Of a stretch of 17,638 bases of DNA, positions 1 to 6,846 are shown piece after piece. Where the stretch lies: assembly GCA_964444865.1 (NCBI GenBank), contig CAYUJE010000124.1:1-17638 (forward strand), in the 5' to 3' direction. Within the stretch, counting starts at the first letter, position 1. Every line of letters starts with the position of its first letter. This DNA comes from SXOA01 sp964444865. GTDB lineage: Bacteria; Planctomycetota; Planctomycetia; Pirellulales; Pirellulaceae. The notes under the pieces were generated by a model that was not told the DNA's origin, did not search any database, and saw only the letters and a program-made list of their open reading frames with translations. The position numbers and the translations under genes were made by a program.

Positions 1-295
1 CCGTAGAAGTACTTGCAAAATAATGGGAGTCCCCTTTTTGCCAACCGAAGTGGGCCTCCATCCCTTGATTGTCCCTGCTGAATCCCTGAAGGGTCAAGGG
101 TGGGAGGCACAGTAACTTTGCCCACTATCGCCCGTTAACTTCGGCCAGCCTCAGAATCTATGACTCTTTTGGTTTTTGTGACTGCCTGAAGTTTTAAGGG
201 AGTTGGGACAAGTCAAGGCAGTTTCAAAGACTCCTCCCTACTGGTTCTCGGAATCAGGAGCAGACAAACCATGATTCCTAGCATTCAATTCGCTG
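1..295. other. Intergenic left edge, no gene seen
   Basis: No convincing gene was found between the left edge and the stop codon of the acyl-CoA dehydrogenase at 296. The stretch contains an imperfect palindrome at about 13-44 (TTGCAAAA against TTTTTGCCAA, centred on GGGAgTCCC). It also has a 7-bp inverted repeat CCCTTGA/TCAAGGG (62-68 and 94-100) and a 7-bp inverted repeat ACTGCCT/AGGCAGT (181-187 and 216-222). None is followed by a T-run in the direction of the dehydrogenase transcript, so I do not call a terminator. An open frame enters from the left edge on the plus strand and stops near 112; it has no recognisable features. Confidence 0.5.
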
Positions 296-2203
296 CTAAT
301 ACGTCATCAAAATCTCCGGCACTTCAACGGCGGAATGGCCGGGGAAGCCGCCGTCCGCGATTGATTCCCCCAGCTTGCTGGCGGCTTTGAAGTAGCCATC
401 GGTGGGGCGTTTGCCGGAGAGTTCGCGGGCCAGATCCTGGCAGAGAAGGTCGGCGGCGGAACGGACGACTTCGTTGTCTTGCTTGGCGGCGTAGAGTGCC
501 GTGCAGAGCATGACGACCAGCTTTTGTGCCCGGCTGGAGAGTTCGCTCATCCTGCACTGGCGGTCTGCCAGTTTGAGTTGATGCTTCATCATCATGCCGC
601 TGATTTCCCGCGGCAGTTGCTGCAAAGCCCGGCTGGCGAATTGAGCATGATCGTGCAATCGGGGCGGCATGGAGGGAAGCTGCGCAGCCGGCTTGAAAGT
701 GAATTTTTCTCGCAGCAACCAGAAGGCATACGGCGGGGCGGCCTTTCGCAGCGCCCACAGGTGGGCCGGGTTCACAAAGTTAGGCTGTTTGATTTTGGCG
801 GCTTGCAGGGCTTTGCCGACCGGCTCGAAGTATTGCACGCCGTGATGCTTGACGAGCGATTTGAAGAAGGCCATGCCGAGCATCTCCCCTTCCCCTTCGT
901 AGATGCAGGGGGCGAGGTATTCGTGGACGTGGTCGCCGAAGATGTGGCCGTGCAGGAACGAGCGGCCGCCATGCGTTTTCATGCAGAGTTCGACGGCCGC
1001 TTCCTTCTGCGATTCGCTGCCAAAAATCTTGGCGATGACGCATTCCATCTCGCCCCGATAACCTTCGTCGATGAGCGTGCTGCACCAAGCGACCAGTGCG
1101 TCGCAGCCGACGATGAGGCCGGCAAGCCGAGCCAGTCGGCGGCGGACCAGTTCCCGTTTTTCGATTGCTTCCCCGTAGGTCTTGCGAAACTTCGCCCACG
1201 GAATCATGCTCCCCATCATCAGTCGCATCGTGCCGGCGGCGTTGGCACAAAGGGCGATGCGGCCCAGGTTGAGGCCGTGATAGGCGATGGTCAGGCCGTT
1301 CCCCTTCTCTACCTTCAGCAAATTCGCGGCAGGGACCGGGAAGTCGCGAAATTTGATGCCGCGGTTGTGTGTGTGCTTGAGAGCGTAGAGGCCGTATTTC
1401 ACCAGTTCGAATTGCTCATTTTCCTGGGTGGGTAAATCGGCGATCAGGACCGCCGGCTTGTCGTCGATAAGGCAGACGAGGCCAATCGTGCGGCCGGGGA
1501 CGACGTTGGTGATGAAGAGCTTTTCGCCGGTGACATAGTAGGTGTCGCCGCGCAGGACGGCCTTGGTCTTTAGCGCCGTCAAGTCGCTCCCCGCACAGGG
1601 TTCGGTCAGTGCGAATGCCGACAGCCTTTCGCCACTGGCCAGCCTGGGCAGATAGCGGCGTTTCTGCTCTTCATTCCCGAACGTGCGAACGGGATCCACC
1701 GCGCCGATGCAGCCGTGAACACTGGCCAGTCCGGCAATGGTGGGATCAATGAGCGCCATGCGCGTGAGGAAGGGGGCGAAGCTGCGGAAGGGGACGCCCA
1801 TGCCCCCATACTCGCGGTCCACCAGCAGTCCCCAGTAGCCGGCGGCTGCCAGGTCCTGCAAGACTTCCTCCCGTGTTTTTCCATTTTCATCCAAAACTGT
1901 GCCGGCGCTGCGATGTCGTTCCACGACCGCGATGGAAGCATCCATCACCTGTTGCACGTCGGCTGGCGTCTTCACTTCTGCCGCTTCAAACAGTTCGACG
2001 GGAAAGCCTCGGTCCCAAACCGCCCGATGTATTGGGCTGGCCGTCGTCTGCCGCCGCTTCTCAAACAGTCGCTCGACTTCGTCATCGGCCTTATCAATGG
2101 CCCCAGTCCGGGTCGCCTCCTCCTCGCTCTTGCCGCCAAGGCGCATGGCGGTTTCCGCGAAGGAAGGGTCGGAGGGAGGCCGGTCGGGAGAAGTGGTAGA
2201 CAT
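296..2203 (-). CDS. Acyl-CoA dehydrogenase (long form, about 635 aa)
   Basis: This is an FAD-dependent acyl-CoA dehydrogenase, predicted to oxidise acyl-CoA to trans-2-enoyl-CoA in beta-oxidation in the cytoplasm. The conserved order is visible: an N-terminal helical part, the middle-domain signature TEPCAGSD at residues 200-207, and a C-terminal helical domain with KTHGG near 409-413. IYEGEGE at 434-440 fits the position of the catalytic glutamate (IYEGT in many relatives). At about 635 residues it is much longer than the usual 380-400. The extra length is an N-terminal extension of about 80-100 residues and a C-terminal extension after about 450, as in VLCAD-like or ACAD9-like forms. I chose the start at 2203 (MSTTSPD) rather than the upstream ATG at 2251, because the extra 16 residues are translated from a repeat-like leader. 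No Shine-Dalgarno site is seen. It is divergent from the acyl-CoA synthetase, which supports a fatty-acid degradation role. Chain-length specificity cannot be read from sequence. Confidence 0.93.
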   Translation of the reverse strand: MSTTSPDRPPSDPSFAETAMRLGGKSEEEATRTGAIDKADDEVERLFEKRRQTTASPIHRAVWDRGFPVELFEAAEVKTPADVQQVMDASIAVVERHRSAGTVLDENGKTREEVLQDLAAAGYWGLLVDREYGGMGVPFRSFAPFLTRMALIDPTIAGLASVHGCIGAVDPVRTFGNEEQKRRYLPRLASGERLSAFALTEPCAGSDLTALKTKAVLRGDTYYVTGEKLFITNVVPGRTIGLVCLIDDKPAVLIADLPTQENEQFELVKYGLYALKHTHNRGIKFRDFPVPAANLLKVEKGNGLTIAYHGLNLGRIALCANAAGTMRLMMGSMIPWAKFRKTYGEAIEKRELVRRRLARLAGLIVGCDALVAWCSTLIDEGYRGEMECVIAKIFGSESQKEAAVELCMKTHGGRSFLHGHIFGDHVHEYLAPCIYEGEGEMLGMAFFKSLVKHHGVQYFEPVGKALQAAKIKQPNFVNPAHLWALRKAAPPYAFWLLREKFTFKPAAQLPSMPPRLHDHAQFASRALQQLPREISGMMMKHQLKLADRQCRMSELSSRAQKLVVMLCTALYAAKQDNEVVRSAADLLCQDLARELSGKRPTDGYFKAASKLGESIADGGFPGHSAVEVPEILMTY

Positions 2204-2213
2204 GGGGGGAATT

Positions 2214-2248
2214 GCAGATTGGAGAAGGCAGATTGCGGAATGGAGAAG
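2214..2248. repeat. Imperfect direct repeat in acyl-CoA dehydrogenase leader
   Basis: GCAGATT followed by GGAGAAG (2214-2227) is repeated as GCAGATTG, then CGGAAT, then GGAGAAG (2228-2248). The repeat lies just upstream of the chosen dehydrogenase start, in its 5' leader. I suspect, without being able to check, that it belongs to a dispersed low-complexity repeat family in this genome. Confidence 0.4.
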
Positions 2249-2398
2249 CAAGTCAACTCGGTGATCAGTATTAAGTACGATAGTGCGAAGAAATTCACGG
2301 CGGCCAAGACCTATTGGATTCTAGGCTTTGGGGGTAAGTCGAGCAAATCGTCGGGCGTCCGCTGTTACCGCGAGAGCCGCAAGGACATAATTATCGCC

Positions 2399-2403
2399 GA
2401 GGA
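2399..2403 (+). promoter_or_regulatory. Shine-Dalgarno site of acyl-CoA synthetase
   Basis: GAGGA lies only 3 bases before the ATG at 2407, closer than the usual 5-9 bases. The same GAGGA-3-ATG spacing occurs at the MFS transporter start (7702). It supports the 2407 start because no other in-frame ATG fits the family N-terminus. Confidence 0.5.
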
Positions 2404-2406
2404 AAT

Positions 2407-4116
2407 ATGGCTATATTCACAGAGTGCAAAACAATTCCCGAGCTCTTCGCCGCGCGCGTTCAGAGCGATGCCAAGCGAAAGGCGCTCTGGTACAAGCGTG
2501 GTGGGGAGTTTCAGCCGCTGACGTGGTGGGAAATAAGCCAGCGAGTGAGTTGCCTGGCGAGCATGTTGACGCAATTTGGCGTGCGGCTTGGGGACCGGGT
2601 GGCGCTTCTATCTGAGAATCGGCTCGAGTGGGTGCTGGCGGATTTGGCGATACAGTCGCTGGGAGCGATTAATGTTCCGATTCATGCGCCGCTCACCGGG
2701 GAACAGATTGGTTGGCAGATAGTGGATAGCGGTGCAAGAGTGGTGCTGGTCTCCGGACCGGCGCAGTCCACGAAGCTGGCGGAATTAAAGCACGCCCACA
2801 AAGAGCTGGTCTTTGTCGAGTTCGACACGGACCCGAATTTGCCCCGCGCCCCTGGCGTTTTTACGTCGCTGCTCGATGGGATTCACTCTTTTCTAAGCCG
2901 GCTGGGAGAGCAGGGCAAATCGCTTCCGCCGGCAAATGATCCGGGGCTCGACCCGGCAAGCGTGGCGACCATTCTCTACACTTCAGGAACGACGGGTGAG
3001 CCGAAAGGGGTAATGCTGACGCAGGCGAACCTCGTCAGCAACGCCGTCAACACGGTGGAAATGTTTCGGGCCGACGATGACCCTCCCCAGACCGATTACA
3101 GCAACAAAGTGCGGCTGAATTTCTTGCCGCTGTCTCATATTTTCGCCCGAACCTGTGACCTCTATATCTGGCTGGTGGAAGGTTCGCAGCTCGCGATTGC
3201 CGAATCTCGCGAAACGGTGCTGGCGGATGCCGCCGTTATGAAGCCGACGTTCATGAACGGAGTTCCGTACTTTTATGACCGCGTTCGACGCGGTTTGGAA
3301 GAAAAGGGACTCGCCCAACAGCCGGGCATTTTACGGCAGCTCTTTGGCGGGCGAATCGAGCAGTGCTGCAGCGGCGGAGCGGCACTGCCGGAGCATCTAT
3401 TCGATTATTTTTTCTCGCAAGACGTGCCGTTGTTGCAAGGTTATGGTCTTTCAGAGTCCTCGCCGGTCATTTCGATTTCGACCCGAAAGACCGTCCGCCG
3501 CTGCTCTGCCGGAAAGTCGATTCCAGGAATTGAAATGAAGATCGCAGAAGATAGCGAAATTCTCACCCGCGGCCCGCACGTCATGCCGGGCTACTACAAG
3601 AACCCCACGGCAACCGCGGAAATCATCAAAGACGGCTGGCTCTATACGGGGGATTACGGACGGATCGACGAAGATGGATTTCTCTACATCACCGGCCGCA
3701 AGAAGGAGATCATCGTCACGTCGGGCGGCAAGAACGTCGCTCCTGTTTACTTAGAATCGCTTCTCACCCAGGATCCGCTCTTCCTGCAAGCTCTCGTCAT
3801 CGGCGACAATCGCAACTACCTCACGGCGCTGCTAGTGACAAACAACGAAGCCCTGCAAGCGACGGCCGCGACGCAGGGAATTGCCGTCGAATCCGAGGCA
3901 AAACTCCACTCGCACCTCCAAGTTCTGGCTCTCGTGCAGGAGCGTGTTAACCGGCGTCTGGCGTGCGTATCATCGTTTGAGCAGGTCCGCAAGATCACGC
4001 TACTGCCTCGCCCCTTCACCATTGAAGCGGGGGAGATGACTGCCAAACTCAGCTTGCGGAGAAAGGTGATTGAGGCAAACTACGCCGCGGAGATTGAGGC
4101 GATGTATTGCAAGTAA
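2407..4116 (+). CDS. Long-chain acyl-CoA synthetase (AMP-forming)
   Basis: This is an ANL-superfamily adenylate-forming enzyme of 569 residues, predicted to activate fatty acids with ATP and CoA to acyl-CoA. Visible motifs, in order, are the P-loop-like TSGTTGEPKG (192-201), the LPLSHIFAR region (240-248), GYGLSESSP (345-353), YTGDYG (413-418) and the hinge ITGRKKEIIVTSGGKNVAP (428-446). The C-terminal lid carries EMTAKLSLRRKV, the region that normally provides the catalytic lysine; here the lysine is two positions earlier than in the common TPTLKLRR form. Length and motif order fit FadD15/FAA1-type long-chain synthetases rather than acetyl-CoA synthetases. There is no signal peptide. It is divergent from the acyl-CoA dehydrogenase, and together they would activate a fatty acid and start its oxidation. 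Exact chain-length preference is not visible. Confidence 0.93.
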   Translation: MAIFTECKTIPELFAARVQSDAKRKALWYKRGGEFQPLTWWEISQRVSCLASMLTQFGVRLGDRVALLSENRLEWVLADLAIQSLGAINVPIHAPLTGEQIGWQIVDSGARVVLVSGPAQSTKLAELKHAHKELVFVEFDTDPNLPRAPGVFTSLLDGIHSFLSRLGEQGKSLPPANDPGLDPASVATILYTSGTTGEPKGVMLTQANLVSNAVNTVEMFRADDDPPQTDYSNKVRLNFLPLSHIFARTCDLYIWLVEGSQLAIAESRETVLADAAVMKPTFMNGVPYFYDRVRRGLEEKGLAQQPGILRQLFGGRIEQCCSGGAALPEHLFDYFFSQDVPLLQGYGLSESSPVISISTRKTVRRCSAGKSIPGIEMKIAEDSEILTRGPHVMPGYYKNPTATAEIIKDGWLYTGDYGRIDEDGFLYITGRKKEIIVTSGGKNVAPVYLESLLTQDPLFLQALVIGDNRNYLTALLVTNNEALQATAATQGIAVESEAKLHSHLQVLALVQERVNRRLACVSSFEQVRKITLLPRPFTIEAGEMTAKLSLRRKVIEANYAAEIEAMYCK

Positions 4117-4218
4117 GCGCTGTTGGACGAGATTGCAATCCTGCCCGTGCCTCGCGCGGCTTTGTCTCTTCGGACGAGATTTACATTCTATCCTGCAAAA
4201 CTCACCAAGAAACGAAAA

Positions 4219-4278
4219 AGCGGTTCTCTAAAGCAGGACTGGGGGCAGGTAGTCCTTCGGTGCTTTAAGAGAACCGCT
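4219..4278 (-). terminator. Long nested hairpin, possible minus-strand terminator
   Basis: The outer arms at 4219-4235 and 4261-4278 pair over 17-18 bases with a single bulged base. An inner GGACT/AGTCC stem (4236-4240 and 4251-4255) closes a loop of ten bases. On the minus strand the stem is followed by five T (complement of 4215-4219) and then CGTTTC. A minus-strand open frame coming out of the gap stops at 4277-4279, directly at the hairpin. This fits a rho-independent terminator of a minus-strand gene. On the plus strand no T-run follows, so it is unlikely to end the acyl-CoA synthetase transcript in the classic way. A miniature inverted-repeat element is the alternative. Confidence 0.5.
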
Positions 4279-4357
4279 AGTGGGTCAAGTTAAAACTGCC
4301 GAGGCGAGGGGTAATCACCCTCGCATCAGCAACCTTCCATGTCACTATCGGTTGTGG
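4277..4357 (-). CDS. Possible 3' end of a gene cut by the assembly gap
   Basis: From the left gap edge, 26 codons read without interruption on the minus strand and end in TAG at 4279-4277, immediately before the long hairpin. The visible tail ends in ...RLGSFNLTH. It has no recognisable domain and is too short to identify. The position right before a terminator-like hairpin is the main support. It could equally be a chance open frame. Confidence 0.28.
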   Translation of the reverse strand, partial: PQPIVTWKVADARVITPRLGSFNLTH

Positions 4358-4457
4358 NNNNNNNNNNNNNNNNNNNNNNNNNNNNNNNNNNNNNNNNNNN
4401 NNNNNNNNNNNNNNNNNNNNNNNNNNNNNNNNNNNNNNNNNNNNNNNNNNNNNNNNN
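4358..4457. other. Assembly gap (100 N)
   Basis: A run of exactly 100 N, the usual placeholder for a scaffold gap of unknown length. Reading frames that seem to cross it are not meaningful. Confidence 0.97.
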
Positions 4458-4574
4458 GGAATAATGCCGCAGGGGGTTCAAGATTCACAGCTCGATTACT
4501 TTTACACATTGACGGGCATAGGTAACGGGACTGTATCGTTTGCGACGTTGCTTGAACCGGAAAACGCCTCTTGA
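4458..4574 (+). CDS. Possible 3' end of a plus-strand gene cut by the assembly gap
   Basis: From the right gap edge, 38 codons are open in frame and end in TGA at 4572-4574. The peptide (GIMPQGVQDSQLDYFY, then TLTGIGNGTVSF, then ATLLEPENAS) has a protein-like alternation of hydrophobic and polar residues. The start must lie in the gap. No family is recognised. It is followed after 123 bases by the aldehyde dehydrogenase, which seems to have its own promoter. Confidence 0.35.
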   Translation, partial: GIMPQGVQDSQLDYFYTLTGIGNGTVSFATLLEPENAS

Positions 4575-4620
4575 CCGGGGGGACCAGCAGCCGCTTGGGT
4601 GGTTCAAAGTTTGGATCGAC

Positions 4621-4662
4621 TTGCCTCTCACTTTCGTCAGCCGGTACAATTGATAGAATTGT
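4621..4662 (+). promoter_or_regulatory. Candidate sigma-70-type promoter with overlapping palindrome, aldehyde dehydrogenase
   Basis: TTGCCT (4621-4626) and TACAAT (4645-4650) are separated by 18 bases, close to the -35/-10 consensus, and lie about 50 bases before the start codon. The -10 box overlaps a perfect inverted repeat ACAATTgatagAATTGT (4646-4662). That palindrome could be an operator for a dimeric repressor. This is inferred from sequence alone. Confidence 0.5.
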
Positions 4663-4686
4663 TACACACCTCTCTTGGCCCCCTAC

Positions 4687-4690
4687 GGAG
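4687..4690 (+). promoter_or_regulatory. Shine-Dalgarno site of aldehyde dehydrogenase
   Basis: GGAG lies 7 bases before the ATG at 4698. It decides in favour of this start over an in-frame ATG at 4599, which would add 33 residues unlike the family and overlap the promoter. Confidence 0.7.
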
Positions 4691-4697
4691 ATTTCTC

Positions 4698-6188
4698 ATG
4701 GCCACCGCCACACTCCCTCGCTCCGCCGCGGCTTCCTTCAACCAACCGGAAATTCGCCAGACGCAACTCTTCATTGGCGGCCAGTGGGTTCCATCGCAAA
4801 GTGGCAAGACGTTCGAGACGGTCAACCCGGCCACGGAGGAAGTCATTGCTACTGTTGCCGAAGGGGACGCAGCGGACGTGGATCTGGCGGCGAAAGCGGC
4901 TCGCAAAGCGTTTGAGAGTGGTCCTTGGAGCACCATGGATGCGCGGGATCGGGGCCGGCTGATGAACAAGCTGGCGGACCTGATCGAGGAAGAAGCGGAT
5001 GAACTCGCCGCGCTGGAATCACTTGACAACGGCAAGCCCATTCGTGACGCGAAAGCCGCCGATGTGCCACTGACGATCGACGCTCTCCGCTATTACGCCG
5101 GCTATGCGGACAAAATCCACGGCCAGACGATACCCGTCCGCGGCAACTACTTCTGCTACACCCGCAAGGAGCCCGTCGGCGTCGTCGGGCAAATTATCCC
5201 TTGGAATTTCCCGATGCTCATGGTCGCCTGGAAATGGGGGCCCGCCCTGGCCGCTGGATGCACGATTGTCATGAAGCCGGCCGAACAAACGCCGCTCACT
5301 TGCCTGCGACTGGCCCGGCTGGCGCAGAAAGCGGGGATTCCCGATGGCGTGATCAACATCGTCCCCGGCTACGGCCCCACCGCGGGAGCCGCCGTCGTCA
5401 AACATCCCGGCATCGACAAGATTGCCTTCACTGGCGAAGGGTTGACCGCGCAGATCATCATGCGAGAGGCGGCACCGACCCTCAAACGCATTACCTTTGA
5501 ACTTGGCGGCAAGAGCCCGAATATCATCTATGCGGACAGCGACCTCGATGCCGCCGCGGCTGGTGCTCATTTTGGCCTCTATTTTAATCAAGGCCAGTGC
5601 TGCTGCGCCGGCAGCCGGGTGTATGTCGAGGAGAAGGTTCACGACAAGTTCATCGAGAAAGTTGCGGCGATGAACAAGACGAGAAAACTCGGCAATCAGC
5701 TCGATCCCGCGACCGAACAAGGGCCGCAGGTGGACAAAGCCCAATACGACAAGATCATGAAGTACATCGGCATTGGCAAGGAGCAGGGAGCGACCATGGT
5801 TTCCGGCGGCGGGCGGCATGGCGACAAAGGCTTCTTCGTCCAGCCAACCCTGTTCGACGGCGTCAAAGACGATATGGCCATTGCCCGCGAAGAAATCTTT
5901 GGCCCCGTCATGTCGGTCCTTACCTTCAAGGACACAGACGACATCGTGGCCCGCGCCAACAACACCTCCTTCGGCCTCGCCGCGGCTGTCTGGACCAAGG
6001 ACGTTAGCAAAGCCCACTTCCTCGCCAAGAAAATCAAAGCCGGCACCGTCTGGATCAACTGCTACGACGTCTTCGACGCCGCGGCCCCCTTTGGCGGCTT
6101 TAAGATGAGCGGCATGGGACGGGAACTGGGCGAAGAAGGATTGCGAGCATATACCGAGACCAAAACGGTGACCGTGGCGATGGGCTAA
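4698..6188 (+). CDS. NAD(P)-dependent aldehyde dehydrogenase
   Basis: A class I/II-type aldehyde dehydrogenase of 496 residues, the normal family length, predicted to oxidise an aldehyde to the carboxylic acid in the cytoplasm. The oxyanion asparagine (N170 in IIPWNFPM), cofactor-binding lysine (K193 in VMKPAEQTPL), general-base glutamate (E268 in FELGGKSPN) and catalytic cysteine (C302 in GQCCCAGSR) are all present. The C-terminal FGGFKMSGMGRELG segment is also present. The usual glycine motif FTGSTEVG reads FTGEGLTA here (residues 244-251), an unusual form of the NAD-binding turn. The start at 4698 has a good Shine-Dalgarno site. A small membrane protein follows 21 bases downstream and is probably co-transcribed. 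The substrate cannot be told from sequence; similarity to ALDH1/ALDH2-type enzymes suggests broad aliphatic or aromatic aldehydes. Confidence 0.95.
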   Translation: MATATLPRSAAASFNQPEIRQTQLFIGGQWVPSQSGKTFETVNPATEEVIATVAEGDAADVDLAAKAARKAFESGPWSTMDARDRGRLMNKLADLIEEEADELAALESLDNGKPIRDAKAADVPLTIDALRYYAGYADKIHGQTIPVRGNYFCYTRKEPVGVVGQIIPWNFPMLMVAWKWGPALAAGCTIVMKPAEQTPLTCLRLARLAQKAGIPDGVINIVPGYGPTAGAAVVKHPGIDKIAFTGEGLTAQIIMREAAPTLKRITFELGGKSPNIIYADSDLDAAAAGAHFGLYFNQGQCCCAGSRVYVEEKVHDKFIEKVAAMNKTRKLGNQLDPATEQGPQVDKAQYDKIMKYIGIGKEQGATMVSGGGRHGDKGFFVQPTLFDGVKDDMAIAREEIFGPVMSVLTFKDTDDIVARANNTSFGLAAAVWTKDVSKAHFLAKKIKAGTVWINCYDVFDAAAPFGGFKMSGMGRELGEEGLRAYTETKTVTVAMG

Positions 6189-6209
6189 GCTCGCCGTTAA
6201 GATGGGGCG

Positions 6210-6656
6210 ATGATTAAGTCCACTTTATGGAGCGTCCTGGCAGTGGCGGTCAGCTTGGCTGCCGCGTTTGCTTTTGTTGTCGCCATTGAAGTGGGGAGCG
6301 CAGCCGTCCATCCCCTGCCGCCCGGCCTGGATCTCCACGACACAAAAGCTTGCACGGCCTTTTTTGCAACCTACCCGCAGTGGCTGCTCGGAGTCGGCGC
6401 TCTGGGGTGGGGACTAACGGCATTCACCAGCACCTGGTTGGCGACAAGACTGGGAGCTTATCGCCACTTTGCACACGGCGTGGCGATGGGAGCGCTTTTG
6501 CTATTGGCCGCCATTGCTAACATGCTCATGCTTCCCTATCCGATTTGGTTTGAGCTCGCGATCCTGGTGATTCTGCCGCTGGGGATTTTCCTCGGCACTT
6601 GGCTAGCGATAGAACCGAAGGGTAGCTCGACGGCTCTGGAAAAGGGAGTCGATTAA
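6210..6656 (+). CDS. Small four-helix membrane protein, uncharacterised
   Basis: A 148-residue protein with four predicted transmembrane segments at about residues 7-27, 57-80, 88-108 and 112-132. The first loop carries a VHPLPPGLDLHD sequence. I recognise the pattern (a helix ending in E-x-x-SAxVHPxPxG, then WGLTAF and PYPxWF) from unnamed small membrane proteins in several bacterial phyla, but know no function. The start at 6210 is 21 bases after the aldehyde dehydrogenase stop, so the two are probably one transcript. No charged catalytic-looking cluster is visible. The C-terminus is short, hydrophilic and probably cytoplasmic. Confidence 0.75.
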   Translation: MIKSTLWSVLAVAVSLAAAFAFVVAIEVGSAAVHPLPPGLDLHDTKACTAFFATYPQWLLGVGALGWGLTAFTSTWLATRLGAYRHFAHGVAMGALLLLAAIANMLMLPYPIWFELAILVILPLGIFLGTWLAIEPKGSSTALEKGVD

Positions 6657-6690
6657 TACCTCGGAACCGCGAAAGATTGCCATCTTGATG

Positions 6691-6730
6691 GCTGGCGAAT
6701 CACGAATGAATACATCCGTTGCTCGCCAGC
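6691..6730. repeat. Inverted repeat in intergenic region
   Basis: GCTGGCGA (6691-6698) and TCGCCAGC (6723-6730) are perfect 8-bp complements around a 24-base loop. They lie between the membrane protein and the creatininase-family gene. No T-run follows, so a terminator role is uncertain. Confidence 0.35.
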
Positions 6731-6774
6731 GCTTCTGCAGGTTAGTTTTCTCAACGCGCTCTATCGCGTAAGCT

Positions 6775-6818
6775 AGTGGCACCGCGTACCGACACCGGCC
6801 AACTCCCCGGTGCCTACT
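6775..6818. repeat. Inverted repeat before creatininase-family gene
   Basis: AGTGGCACCG (6775-6784) pairs with CGGTGCCTACT (6808-6818) with one bulged base. A smaller ACGCG/CGCGT hairpin (6754-6758 and 6765-6769) lies just upstream. The structure sits 29 bases before the ATG at 6847 and would be in its leader. It may be regulatory, or a degenerate repeat element. Confidence 0.35.
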
Positions 6819-6846
6819 GCCTTCAGCCCTCTAACCGAACTTCCTC

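Larger units (their letters stand above)
2204..2406. promoter_or_regulatory. Divergent intergenic region between acyl-CoA dehydrogenase and acyl-CoA synthetase
   Basis: This 203-base spacer must hold the promoters of both divergent fatty-acid genes, so joint regulation is plausible. I could not pick a convincing -35/-10 pair or a clear operator palindrome. Part of it (2214-2248) is an imperfect direct repeat built from GCAGATTG and GGAGAAG units, listed separately. Confidence 0.45.
4117..4697. other. Long intergenic or gap region between acyl-CoA synthetase and aldehyde dehydrogenase
   Basis: This 581-base stretch contains no complete gene. It holds a long hairpin (4219-4278), a small hairpin GCGAGGG/ACCCTCGC (4304-4324) and a 100-N scaffold gap (4358-4457). 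Two short open frames read outward from the gap (minus strand to 4277, plus strand to 4574). An 8-bp inverted repeat GGTTCAAG/CTTGAACC (4475-4482 and 4551-4558) lies inside the right one. The promoter region of the aldehyde dehydrogenase is at about 4621-4662. One or two genes are probably hidden in the gap. Confidence 0.6.

Noticed and set aside
2..112. A 37-codon frame entering from the left edge
   Set aside because: Other frames there are also partly open, the region has palindromes, and the peptide shows no family features.
479..1435. 318-codon open frame on the plus strand antisense to the acyl-CoA dehydrogenase
   Set aside because: It mirrors the codon structure of a clear enzyme on the other strand and has no recognisable domain of its own.
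4280..4525. An 81-codon plus-strand frame that crosses the first run of N
   Set aside because: The frame depends on treating the gap as exactly 100 bases; no real continuity is shown.
4475..4558. An 84-base structure with 8-bp closing stem GGTTCAAG/CTTGAACC, considered as a small RNA or tRNA-like gene
   Set aside because: No cloverleaf arms or anticodon loop could be drawn, and the stretch reads as coding in one frame.
5019..6017. 332-codon open frame on the minus strand antisense to the aldehyde dehydrogenase
   Set aside because: It lies wholly within a gene with intact catalytic residues; the long frame is a by-product of high G+C third positions.
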